From Prevotellaceae bacterium (GTDB lineage Bacteria; Bacteroidota; Bacteroidia; Bacteroidales; UBA932), in contig JAITKG010000012.1 of assembly GCA_031278495.1 (NCBI GenBank), forward strand, positions 1 through 5,108: a stretch of DNA of 5,108 nt. The letters run 5' to 3'. The notes beneath the pieces were generated by a model that worked only from the letters and a program-made list of their open reading frames with translations, did not search any database and was not told the origin of the DNA. The translations under genes were made by a program, and so were the position numbers. Shown here in pieces: positions 1 through 4,947 of the stretch; the first letter of the stretch is position 1, and every line of letters starts with the position of its first letter.

Positions 1-37
1 TTCAACTTTTATTGTGATTTTCCCTTATTCCACTAAG

Positions 38-260
38 AAAACCAAGAGCAGAAATAAGAATTATACTTACTAAAACTCGAGGTTCTGGACGACCTCCCAA
101 CGTAAATAAGTATAACAACTCACATCCTCTCTTGGAATGGTTGCTTTTACTCATATTCATACGTTGGCGAAATTGTCCAGATTCCGAGCTTTATATCGAA
201 TAAAAGTTAAAGCGATAAAAATTTTTTATCAATTTTATTATTTCAAAGAGCATGTAATTA
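38..260 (-). ncRNA. Structured RNA, copy A (family shared with 4628-4808)
   Basis: Minus-strand elements in order: a leader hairpin (230-214, GATAAAAA/TTTTTATC) followed by GCTTT; P1, AAAGCTCG (192-185) with CGAGTTTT (79-72); an internal loop GAAT (184-181) against AACCT (84-80); P2, CTGGAC (180-175) with GTCCAG (90-85), extendable through AATTTC/GAGGTC by wobble pairs; P3, CCAACGTA (167-160) with TACGTTGG (104-97), continuing as an imperfect helix to an apical hairpin at 143-116 (CAAC/GTTG, then CATTCC/GGATG, loop AAGAGA). CCAAGAG around the apical loop (135-129) is the exact complement of CTCTTGG in the 3' tail (48-42), which runs into TTTT (41-38). The order of elements, P2, the AACCT strand and the loop-tail complementarity recur in copy B. 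The 5' end is inferred from the promoter and the 3' end from the T run; both are approximate. Function unknown. Confidence 0.62.
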
Positions 261-266
261 ACGGCA

Positions 267-297
267 CAAATATAAAACTAATTTTTTTAATAGCAAA
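267..297 (-). promoter_or_regulatory. Bacteroidota-type promoter for the leftward structured RNA
   Basis: Read on the minus strand, TTTG (297-294) is followed after exactly 19 nt by TATATTTG (274-267). This fits the TTTG-N19-TAnnTTTG consensus of the Bacteroidota primary sigma factor. Transcription would begin near 260 and run leftward. The whole 31-nt element matches the promoter at 4591-4621 in 26 positions with identical spacing, much closer than two unrelated promoters in this genome would be expected to be. No protein gene with a convincing start follows, so the likely product is the RNA described next. Confidence 0.72.
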
Positions 298-367
298 TTT
301 TATTTCCTAATTTTTATTGTTTCCATTGCATTTACTATTTGAACTTACCCGTTGCTGCGCCAGCCTT

Positions 368-399
368 CTAATCACTTAATCGCCTAATCACTTAATCGC
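368..399. repeat. Perfect 16-bp tandem repeat, two copies
   Basis: CTAATCACTTAATCGC occurs at 368-383 and again immediately at 384-399 without mismatch. Each unit consists of two related octamers (CTAATCAC and TTAATCGC), so the block is effectively four copies of a YTAATCRC octamer. It lies just upstream of the -7 element of the yitT-family gene, at about the place where a -33 element would be expected. It could be a short slippage-prone intergenic repeat or a binding site array; nothing in the sequence decides between these. Confidence 0.85.
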
Positions 400-416
400 A
401 TCAAAAAAACTTTCCG

Positions 417-424
417 TATTTTTG
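417..424 (+). promoter_or_regulatory. Putative -7 element for the YitT-family gene
   Basis: TATTTTTG fits TAnnTTTG and lies 17 nt before the ATG at 442, which would give a very short 5' untranslated region of about 10 nt. No TTTG is present at the expected upstream distance; that position is occupied by the tandem repeat. The call rests on the -7 match only. Confidence 0.45.
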
Positions 425-441
425 TATAAAATTTTGCAGGT

Positions 442-1347
442 ATGAAACAAAAAAGCGCTAAAAAAACCCGCAGCATCATAAAATCCTATATTTTTATTTC
501 GCTGGGGATGTTTATTTATGTAACCGGTTGGGTGGCGTTTTTGATGCCCAATCATCTGGTGGGCGGCGGCGTGAGCGGCATTGCCGCGCTGGTGCAGTAT
601 GCCACCGGTTTTCCGTTGAGTTATACCTATTTTATCATCAATGCCTTCCTGTTGTTGCTGGCGTTGAAAATTCTCGGCAGGGGCTTTGGTGCAAAAACCG
701 TGTATGCCGTAGCGTTGACCACTGTGCTGTTCCGGGTTTTGCCGGCGATTATCCCCGCCGATTTGATTGCCGACCTGTCCGAAAACGGGAAACTCATCTC
801 GGCGCTCATCGGCGGTGTGCTGACCGGCGCGGGTATCGGGCTTATCTTTAATCAGGGCGGCAGTTCCGGCGGCACGGACATTGTGGCGCTCATCATCAAC
901 AAATACCGCAATATCTCGCCCGGACGCATCATCCTTTCGATTGACATGGTCATCATCGGCTGCTCGTTCTTCGTGTCCGGCGAACCGACGCTCGGGAAAC
1001 AGCTCGCCACCGTGCTTTACGGTTATATTGTAGTCAGCGTTACGGGCTACACGATTGACATGATACTCTCCGGCGCACGGCAATCGCAACAGTTTTTCGT
1101 GTTCTCCAAACACTACGAAACCATTGCCCGGCGTATCACTACCGAAATGAACCGCGGCGTAACCATTATCGACGGGCAAGGCTGGTACTCGAAAAACGAA
1201 CAGAAAATCGTGATGATTATTGCCCGCAAAAGCGAATCAAACGGCATTTATCATATCATTAAAGACGTGGATAAAGAAGCTTTCCTTTCCGTCGGCAACG
1301 TAATGGGCGTCTACGGCAAAGGATTTGAACAAATACGCACAAAGTAA
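442..1347 (+). CDS. YitT family membrane protein (DUF161 + DUF2179)
   Basis: A 301-residue protein with the YitT architecture. The N-terminal two thirds is a membrane domain with hydrophobic stretches at about 15-34, 42-56, 60-78, 86-104, 118-136, 162-178 and 188-207. It contains the family's glycine-rich segments GGGVSGIA (41-48) and GGSSGGTDI (139-147). The C-terminal DUF2179 domain (about 215-298) is soluble and shows the typical NRGVTIIDGQGWYS region (237-250). Such proteins are widespread inner-membrane proteins of two-domain build; no substrate or reaction is firmly established, so none is assigned. The ATG at 442 follows a -7 element closely and gives the usual family length. rdgB begins 39 nt downstream on the same strand, so cotranscription is likely; to my recollection YitT and RdgB genes are often adjacent in Bacteroidales. 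GC content is about 50%, like rdgB and recO. Confidence 0.93.
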   Translation: MKQKSAKKTRSIIKSYIFISLGMFIYVTGWVAFLMPNHLVGGGVSGIAALVQYATGFPLSYTYFIINAFLLLLALKILGRGFGAKTVYAVALTTVLFRVLPAIIPADLIADLSENGKLISALIGGVLTGAGIGLIFNQGGSSGGTDIVALIINKYRNISPGRIILSIDMVIIGCSFFVSGEPTLGKQLATVLYGYIVVSVTGYTIDMILSGARQSQQFFVFSKHYETIARRITTEMNRGVTIIDGQGWYSKNEQKIVMIIARKSESNGIYHIIKDVDKEAFLSVGNVMGVYGKGFEQIRTK

Positions 1348-1386
1348 TATGAAAATGTGGTAATCTTTGAATTTTGAGACCTTGAA

Positions 1387-1965
1387 ATGAAAATAGTTTT
1401 CGCCACCGCCAATCCGCACAAAGTAGCGGAAGTGCAACAGTTGCTGGGCAACGCCTTTGAAATAACCACGCCGCGCCAGTTGGGCTATGCCGGCGACGTC
1501 CCCGAAACCGGCGCAACCCTGCGGGAAAATGCCCTGCAAAAAGCGCGTTTCATCTACCAACAGTTCGGGCTGCCGTGCTTTGCCGACGATACGGGGCTGG
1601 AAGTCGATGCGCTCAACGGCGCACCGGGCGTGCATTCCGCCCGCTATGCCGGCACAGGCAAAAACCCCGCCGCCAACCTGCAATTAGTATTAAAGAACCT
1701 GCATGGCGCAACTTGCCGCACGGCGCGTTTCCGTTGCGTGATAGCCCTGATTATTGACGGCAACGAACGCCTGTTTGAAGGCGTAGCCGAAGGCGAAATC
1801 TTAACCGAACCGCACGGCGCACAAGGTTTCGGCTATGACCCGGTATTCCGTCCCGCAGGACATAGCCGCACGTTTGCCGAAATGTCCGCCGAAGAAAAAA
1901 ACTGCCTGTCGCATCGCGGAAAAGCCGTCAAACTACTGGTAGAAGAATTAAGAATTAGAAATTAA
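1387..1965 (+). CDS. rdgB: RdgB/HAM1 family non-canonical purine NTP pyrophosphatase
   Basis: A 192-residue cytosolic enzyme expected to hydrolyse dITP, ITP and XTP to the monophosphate and pyrophosphate, keeping deaminated purines out of DNA and RNA. All family signatures are visible: the N-terminal nucleotide-binding segment FATANPHK (5-12); ETGATLRENAL (40-50); the catalytic/metal region FADDTGLEVDAL (65-76), in which Asp68 corresponds to the proposed general base; GAPGVHSARYAG (78-89); GFGYDPVF (147-154); and SHRGKA (175-180). The start gives the canonical MKIVFATxN beginning. Length is normal. It lies 39 nt after the yitT-family gene with no promoter or terminator seen between them, so it probably shares its transcript. 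Unusually, the last residues (RIRN) and the stop codon are encoded by a 14-bp tandem repeat that continues into the intergenic DNA, so the extreme C-terminus appears to be repeat-derived. Confidence 0.97.
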   Translation: MKIVFATANPHKVAEVQQLLGNAFEITTPRQLGYAGDVPETGATLRENALQKARFIYQQFGLPCFADDTGLEVDALNGAPGVHSARYAGTGKNPAANLQLVLKNLHGATCRTARFRCVIALIIDGNERLFEGVAEGEILTEPHGAQGFGYDPVFRPAGHSRTFAEMSAEEKNCLSHRGKAVKLLVEELRIRN

Positions 1966-1977
1966 GAATTAGAAATT
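1950..1977. repeat. 14-bp tandem repeat across the rdgB stop codon
   Basis: AAGAATTAGAAATT is present at 1950-1963 and 1964-1977 without mismatch. A partial further unit (AGAAGAATT) precedes the block. The first copy encodes the last residues of RdgB and the TAA stop is formed at the junction with the second copy. A change in copy number would alter the C-terminal tail or the position of the stop, though the conserved catalytic motifs all lie upstream. Confidence 0.85.
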
Positions 1978-2023
1978 GGGCTGACGCAAAAATGATTTAC
2001 GGATTTACAGATTGGGCTGACGC
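1975..2023. repeat. 13-bp direct repeat pair between rdgB and recO
   Basis: ATTGGGCTGACGC occurs at 1975-1987 and 2011-2023, 36 bp apart start to start. The intervening DNA contains related short units (GATTTAC, GGATTTAC). No inverted ends, transposase remnant or promoter match are visible in the 98-nt gap. It is most simply read as degenerate intergenic repeat DNA. Confidence 0.75.
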
Positions 2024-2063
2024 CACTGCGCTTGCTGCACTTTACGCTTAACGCTTCACAAAA

Positions 2064-2789
2064 ATGCTGCACAAATTAACCGCAATCGTTCTACACACGA
2101 AGAAATACAGGGAAAGTAGCCTGTTGGCGTATGTTTATACCAATCTTTTCGGGCGGCAGGCGTATGTGGTCAATGGCGTGCGTTCCGGAAAAAACAAAAC
2201 CGGCATGGCGTTTTTCCAGCCCTTGACTTTGCTGGATGCAGTGGCATACCATAACCCGAAGAGCGAACTGCAACGCTTGGGCGAATACCGCCTGTTGCAG
2301 CCGCTGCACAGTATCCCGTTTACGGTAAACAAAAATGCGCTGGCGTTGTTCATCGGCGAAGTGCTGTACAAAACCATCCGCGAACACGAGCCGAATGACG
2401 GGTTATTCCGTTTCCTTGTACGCGCCGTACTTGACCTTGACGGCTTGACGCAGGGCGTTTCCAATTTCCACCTTTATTTTCTCGTGCATCTGAACCGCTA
2501 CTTAGGCTACGCGCCGGGCAATAATTATTTTTCCGAAACGCCCTATTTCGACGCACAGGCGGGGGAATTTACGCCTTTGCGCCCGACGCACGATTTGTTT
2601 TTTGACACGACGCAAACGCAATTATTCGCCACGCTGTTGAACAGCAAACCGGAAAACCTGGCGCAGCTTTCCCTCCACCATGACCAGCGGAACCGTTTTG
2701 TGGATAACATGCTCCGTTTCCTCAACCATCATTTTGACACGCCGGTGGCGGTGCGCTCGGCGGCTATTTTGCAGGAAGTATTCCGGTAA
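2064..2789 (+). CDS. recO: DNA repair protein RecO
   Basis: A 241-residue protein recognised as RecO, which with RecR helps load RecA onto SSB-coated single-stranded DNA during gap repair and can anneal complementary strands. The N-terminal OB-fold (about 1-80) shows the usual pattern: a hydrophobic first strand (LTAIVLHTKKYRESSLL, 5-21), then FGRQAYVVNGVRSGK (29-43) and a following strand with a PLTLL segment (53-57). The helical C-terminal region includes LNRYLGYAPG (143-152). The cysteines that form a zinc site in many RecO proteins are absent here (residues 153-172 have none), as is common for Bacteroidota members. The ATG at 2064 gives normal length and the expected first strand. No ribosome binding site is seen. 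The gap to rdgB is 98 nt and repeat-rich, with no clear promoter, so expression probably comes from upstream. Confidence 0.93.
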   Translation: MLHKLTAIVLHTKKYRESSLLAYVYTNLFGRQAYVVNGVRSGKNKTGMAFFQPLTLLDAVAYHNPKSELQRLGEYRLLQPLHSIPFTVNKNALALFIGEVLYKTIREHEPNDGLFRFLVRAVLDLDGLTQGVSNFHLYFLVHLNRYLGYAPGNNYFSETPYFDAQAGEFTPLRPTHDLFFDTTQTQLFATLLNSKPENLAQLSLHHDQRNRFVDNMLRFLNHHFDTPVAVRSAAILQEVFR

Positions 2790-2795
2790 CGCCCC

Positions 2796-2823
2796 TGCCC
2801 TGCCAAAATGCCAGGCAAGTTTT
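2796..2823 (+). terminator. Possible weak terminator after recO
   Basis: TGCCCTG (2796-2802) can pair with CAGGCA (2812-2817), leaving one bulged C, and is followed by AGTTTT (2818-2823). The stem is short and the T run only four bases. It sits seven bases after the recO stop and just before a separate promoter-like element, the expected place for a terminator. The call is tentative. Confidence 0.28.
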
Positions 2824-2843
2824 CATGGCAAAGTTTTTGTTCG

Positions 2844-2851
2844 TATATTTG
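2844..2851 (+). promoter_or_regulatory. Putative promoter of the zinc metallopeptidase gene
   Basis: TATATTTG is identical to the -7 elements of the two RNA promoters in this window and lies 17 nt before the ATG at 2869. At the matching upstream distance there is TTTT (2820-2823) instead of a perfect TTTG, so the -33 element is imperfect. The position between the recO stop and the peptidase start supports a separate transcription start. Confidence 0.55.
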
Positions 2852-2868
2852 CAAAAAACATTTTTATT

Positions 2869-3552
2869 ATGCCTTCCATTTACATTATTGTTATCGCATT
2901 CCTGCTGTTGAGCTGGGCGGTTCAATCGGGTTTGAAAACCCGCTTCAACAAGTATTCCAAAATCCGCCTGCCAAATGGCATGACCGGCAGGGACGTTGCT
3001 GAAAAAATGCTCCGCGACTACGGTATCACGGGGGTGAAAGTAGAATCGGTGCGCGGGAAACTGACCGACCATTATAATCCGGCGACCAAAACCGTTAACC
3101 TCAGCGAGCCGGTATTTGCTTCTTGCAGCATAGCCGCTGCGGCAGTTGCCGCTCACGAATGCGGGCATGCCGTACAACATGCCCATGCCTACCATTTTTT
3201 AGCCATGCGCTCAAAATTAGTGCCGGCGGTGAGCTTCGCTTCGCGCTGGGTGCAATGGGTGCTGCTGGCGGGCGTCTTGCTTTTGGAAACATTCCCGGCG
3301 TTGTTGCTTTTCGGCATTGGGCTGTTTGCCCTCACCACCCTGTTTAGTTTCATTACGCTGCCGGTGGAAATCAACGCCAGCACGCGCGCTGTAGCATGGC
3401 TCGAACACGCCGGCATCACCGACTATGACACGCAACCCAAAGCTAAAAGCGCCCTCCGCTGGGCTGCTTATACCTATGTCGTTGCCGCGCTCGGTTCATT
3501 AGCTATCCTCCTCCACTACATTATGATTTTCCTCGGCGGGCAACGGAGATAA
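2869..3552 (+). CDS. YugP-type membrane zinc metallopeptidase
   Basis: Starting at the ATG at 2869 the protein has 227 residues and matches the YugP-type neutral zinc metallopeptidase family: an N-terminal membrane anchor (about 3-19), a soluble segment with the conserved order LTDHYNPATKTVNLSEPVF (65-83), then the zinc motif HECGH (96-100, ligands His96 and His100, catalytic Glu97) followed by AVQH. Further hydrophobic segments are at about 112-135, 141-163 and 198-222. LPVEINAS (164-171) contains Glu167, the probable third zinc ligand. The active site would lie at or near the inner membrane. The reading frame is open further upstream to an ATG at 2680, but that extension overlaps recO, is rich in Arg and Cys, and crosses the promoter-like element at 2844, so 2869 is preferred. 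The physiological substrate is not known. The gene is followed by a promoter for the next gene. Confidence 0.92.
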   Translation: MPSIYIIVIAFLLLSWAVQSGLKTRFNKYSKIRLPNGMTGRDVAEKMLRDYGITGVKVESVRGKLTDHYNPATKTVNLSEPVFASCSIAAAAVAAHECGHAVQHAHAYHFLAMRSKLVPAVSFASRWVQWVLLAGVLLLETFPALLLFGIGLFALTTLFSFITLPVEINASTRAVAWLEHAGITDYDTQPKAKSALRWAAYTYVVAALGSLAILLHYIMIFLGGQRR

Positions 3553-3566
3553 TTTTTTAATAAAAT

Positions 3567-3597
3567 TTTGGCATTTTCAAAAATTACCGTACCTTTG
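3567..3597 (+). promoter_or_regulatory. Promoter of the DUF3825-like gene leader
   Basis: TTTG (3567-3570) and TACCTTTG (3590-3597) are separated by exactly 19 nt, a full match to the Bacteroidota consensus. Transcription would start near 3604. The leader is then about 120 nt long, contains two tiny reading frames (3607-3630 and 3627-3647, overlapping at ATGA) and a small hairpin (3625-3640), and ends in the terminator-like hairpin at 3672-3712. Confidence 0.75.
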
Positions 3598-3671
3598 TAA
3601 ACATAAATGATGAATATAAAGATGCTATGATCTATCGTAGAAAATAAGACATAACAAAAAGCAAAGATAAA

Positions 3672-3712
3672 AAGGGTTTCATCATTCATAATATGAAACC
3701 CTTCATTTTTTT
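3672..3712 (+). terminator. Intrinsic terminator or attenuator in the leader of the DUF3825-like gene
   Basis: AAGGGTTTCAT (3672-3682) pairs perfectly over 11 bp with ATGAAACCCTT (3693-3703), with a 10-nt loop. CA and seven T residues follow (3706-3712). An A-rich flank before the stem would give a T tract on the other strand as well. The hairpin lies downstream of a good promoter and 14 nt before the preferred start codon at 3726, with no second promoter between. Either transcription is attenuated here and must read through to express the gene, or the promoter makes a short RNA of about 110 nt. The in-frame ATG at 3693 lies inside the 3' arm, which argues against it as the start. Confidence 0.7.
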
Positions 3713-3725
3713 AAAAAACTACGTG

Positions 3726-4535
3726 ATGAAAACAAAAAGTGAAAACAAGGCAAAACAAGAATTGTTTAAGTTTGCTTTCTTTCCAAAATATCACGACGCT
3801 ATTAAATACCTCGCAGAAGAACTGGCAGACAAAGAAGACGACTGGGACTTCTCCGGCACCAAAACCCCCACCCATGCTATCCTTAAAAACTATTTGGAGC
3901 ACATGTTCCGAAAACTGCAACATGAAAAAAAGATACATTTTACCGGCGATAACAAATACGCTTGCTTTAACACAGGGCTGGTAACCGATAATTGGGAAGA
4001 AATTTATGCTTTTTTTGAACAATATAATAAACCTAAAGAACAATACGATAATCCTCCTTTCTGTTTTAAAGCTTTTATGAAGAAAAGCAACAGGGAGCTA
4101 CTTGCGCAATTTCATAACAATTTACCGGAAATCGCCGATTTTTTCCAAAAACCGGAAGACTTAATTTTTAATCCTAAATGCGAATTAATCCCTGAAATTG
4201 ACCATATCATAGAAGATAACAAAGAACGCTTTCCCGTCCACATGCAAAATTGCGACAACGCAGAAATGCGCAGGAAATTGGAAGGCGCTATAGAAGAGGT
4301 AAAACGAAAAGTAAAAACTAATTATAAAATAGCCGTACCGCAATATTTTAATGGACGTATTCAACTATTACTGCCGTTGTGCCTTACTCCAAATTCCAAA
4401 AATCCCGACTTGGCTCTCGTGGTTCACAAACTCAACGACACCATTTATACGGCAAGAACTTGCCTGACTTTAAAAATGGCATACAATAATGCCCGGTTAA
4501 TAGTGAAACCGCAAAGTTCATGGCTGAAACCCTAA
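3726..4535 (+). CDS. DUF3825-like protein of unknown function
   Basis: With the start at 3726 the protein has 269 residues, no signal peptide and no membrane segment, so it is probably cytosolic. It resembles proteins with the DUF3825 domain: a helical N-terminal region with ILKNYLEHMFRKL (52-64), then YACFNTGLVT (78-87, the FNTGL motif), DHIIEDNKERFP (159-170), a strand-rich part with PDLALVV (227-233), and the strongly conserved-looking end LTLKMAYNNARLI (247-259) closing with WLKP. I recognise these from memory of the family, not from a search. Its biochemical role is unknown; I recall DUF3825 from the literature on the predicted RNA-binding OST-HTH/LOTUS domain, which is not visible here. 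The ATG at 3693 would add 11 residues but lies within a terminator-like hairpin, so 3726 is preferred. Base composition (roughly 35-40% GC) is clearly lower than in the upstream genes, suggesting an accessory or acquired gene. A structured RNA follows 92 nt downstream on the same strand. Confidence 0.75.
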   Translation: MKTKSENKAKQELFKFAFFPKYHDAIKYLAEELADKEDDWDFSGTKTPTHAILKNYLEHMFRKLQHEKKIHFTGDNKYACFNTGLVTDNWEEIYAFFEQYNKPKEQYDNPPFCFKAFMKKSNRELLAQFHNNLPEIADFFQKPEDLIFNPKCELIPEIDHIIEDNKERFPVHMQNCDNAEMRRKLEGAIEEVKRKVKTNYKIAVPQYFNGRIQLLLPLCLTPNSKNPDLALVVHKLNDTIYTARTCLTLKMAYNNARLIVKPQSSWLKP

Positions 4536-4590
4536 ATTTCATGATTAACGCAAATAAAAATATCATAAATTTAAATAAGCTATTTTTAAA

Positions 4591-4621
4591 TTTGCAATTA
4601 AAAAATAAAGTTCTATATTTG
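4591..4621 (+). promoter_or_regulatory. Bacteroidota-type promoter for the rightward structured RNA
   Basis: TTTG (4591-4594), 19 nt, then TATATTTG (4614-4621): a full consensus match. It shares 26 of 31 positions with the minus-strand promoter at 297-267, including TTTGC at the start and the A-rich spacer. Transcription would begin near 4628. The first clear protein start downstream is more than 300 nt away, beyond the structured RNA. Confidence 0.75.
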
Positions 4622-4627
4622 CAGCAT

Positions 4628-4808
4628 ATTTAAGTTCTTTTTTTATGATTATTTAAGTCGGTAAGATTATCGGCTTTCTGTCTTTGAAATCTAGTCAATT
4701 TCAATCTATACTCAAGAGTTATACACGCCAAACGTGGGTTTTAAATATTTGAGTATAGGGTTGACTAGAACCTCAAGGACGATAGATAAAGTTCACGTTT
4801 GATTTTTT
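4628..4808 (+). ncRNA. Structured RNA, copy B (family shared with 260-38)
   Basis: Elements in order: a leader hairpin GTCGGTA/TATCGGC (4657-4663 with 4668-4674, loop AGAT) followed by TTTCT; P1, GTCTTTGA (4680-4687) with TCAAGGAC (4773-4780); an internal loop AAT (4688-4690) against AACC (4769-4772); P2, CTAGTCAA (4691-4698) with TTGACTAG (4761-4768); an internal loop TTTCAAT (4699-4705) against GG (4759-4760); P3, a perfect 10-bp helix CTATACTCAA (4706-4715) with TTGAGTATAG (4749-4758); and an apical region with CACG-CCAAA-CGTG (4724-4736). CAAACGTG (4729-4736) is also the exact complement of CACGTTTG (4794-4801) in the 3' tail, which is followed by six T residues (4803-4808). The predicted length is about 180 nt. 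P2 and the loop strands agree with copy A, with compensatory changes in the stems. No Rfam family could be assigned; a relation to Bacteroidales-1/6S-like RNAs is only a possibility suggested by size and by an autonomous promoter. Confidence 0.68.
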
Positions 4809-4861
4809 AGCCCATTAGCAAATAAAGATTGAACGGCGAAAATGGCAGCGGATAAAAACTT

Positions 4862-4919
4862 GCAGCAGGGGGTTGTTTTATAGGAAAAAGTTTGTGTTTG
4901 GAAACAACCCTGATGCTGC
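4862..4919. repeat. Long imperfect inverted repeat before the secreted-protein gene
   Basis: GCAGCA (4862-4867) pairs with TGCTGC (4914-4919) and GGGTTGTTT (4870-4878) with AAACAACCC (4902-4910). This gives 15 bp interrupted by a GG/TGA internal loop, with a 23-nt apical loop. It ends 28 nt before the ATG at 4948, so it may fold in that gene's 5' untranslated region. On the plus strand no T run follows. On the minus strand the stem is followed by AAGTTTTTATC, so it could also act as a leftward terminator, although no leftward gene is visible to its right. No promoter for the downstream gene was recognised between 4809 and 4947. Confidence 0.7.
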
Positions 4920-4947
4920 GAAAAATAATAACAAATAAAAAAACAGT

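Noticed and set aside
2..160. A minus-strand reading frame of 52 codons with a possible membrane segment, starting at 160.
   Set aside because: It lies across P3, P2 and the tail of structured RNA copy A. Copy B has the same RNA elements without any matching frame, and the start codon sits at the edge of the P3 stem. Chance is more likely than a gene, although a dual-function RNA cannot be excluded.
388..1179. A 263-codon open frame antisense to the yitT-family gene.
   Set aside because: It is a shadow of the real gene: the composition is dominated by Arg, Gly, His, Gln and Asn with no recognisable domain, while the plus strand encodes a complete, well-conserved membrane protein.
1237..1683. 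A 148-codon antisense frame spanning the end of the yitT-family gene and the start of rdgB.
   Set aside because: It overlaps two confident genes and has no recognisable motif or promoter of its own.
2680..2868. An upstream extension of the metallopeptidase frame to an ATG inside recO.
   Set aside because: The extra residues overlap recO, are Arg/Cys-rich and unlike the family, and a promoter-like TATATTTG lies within the extension; the start at 2869 gives the normal N-terminal anchor.
3693..3725. Start of the DUF3825-like protein at 3693.
   Set aside because: This ATG is buried in the 3' arm of an 11-bp terminator-like stem; the in-frame ATG at 3726 after the T run is more plausible.
1..4808. 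The possibility that the two RNA copies are terminal inverted repeats of one transposon carrying all the genes between them.
   Set aside because: The genes between are mostly housekeeping genes with no transposase or integrase, the RNA copies are strongly diverged outside the structural core, and they show no sharp ends or target duplications.
4591..4808. CRISPR repeat, tRNA, tmRNA, SRP RNA or RNase P RNA as the identity of the structured RNA.
   Set aside because: There is no repeat-spacer periodicity, no acceptor stem with CCA or T-loop, no tmRNA tag frame, and none of the conserved SRP or RNase P core sequences.
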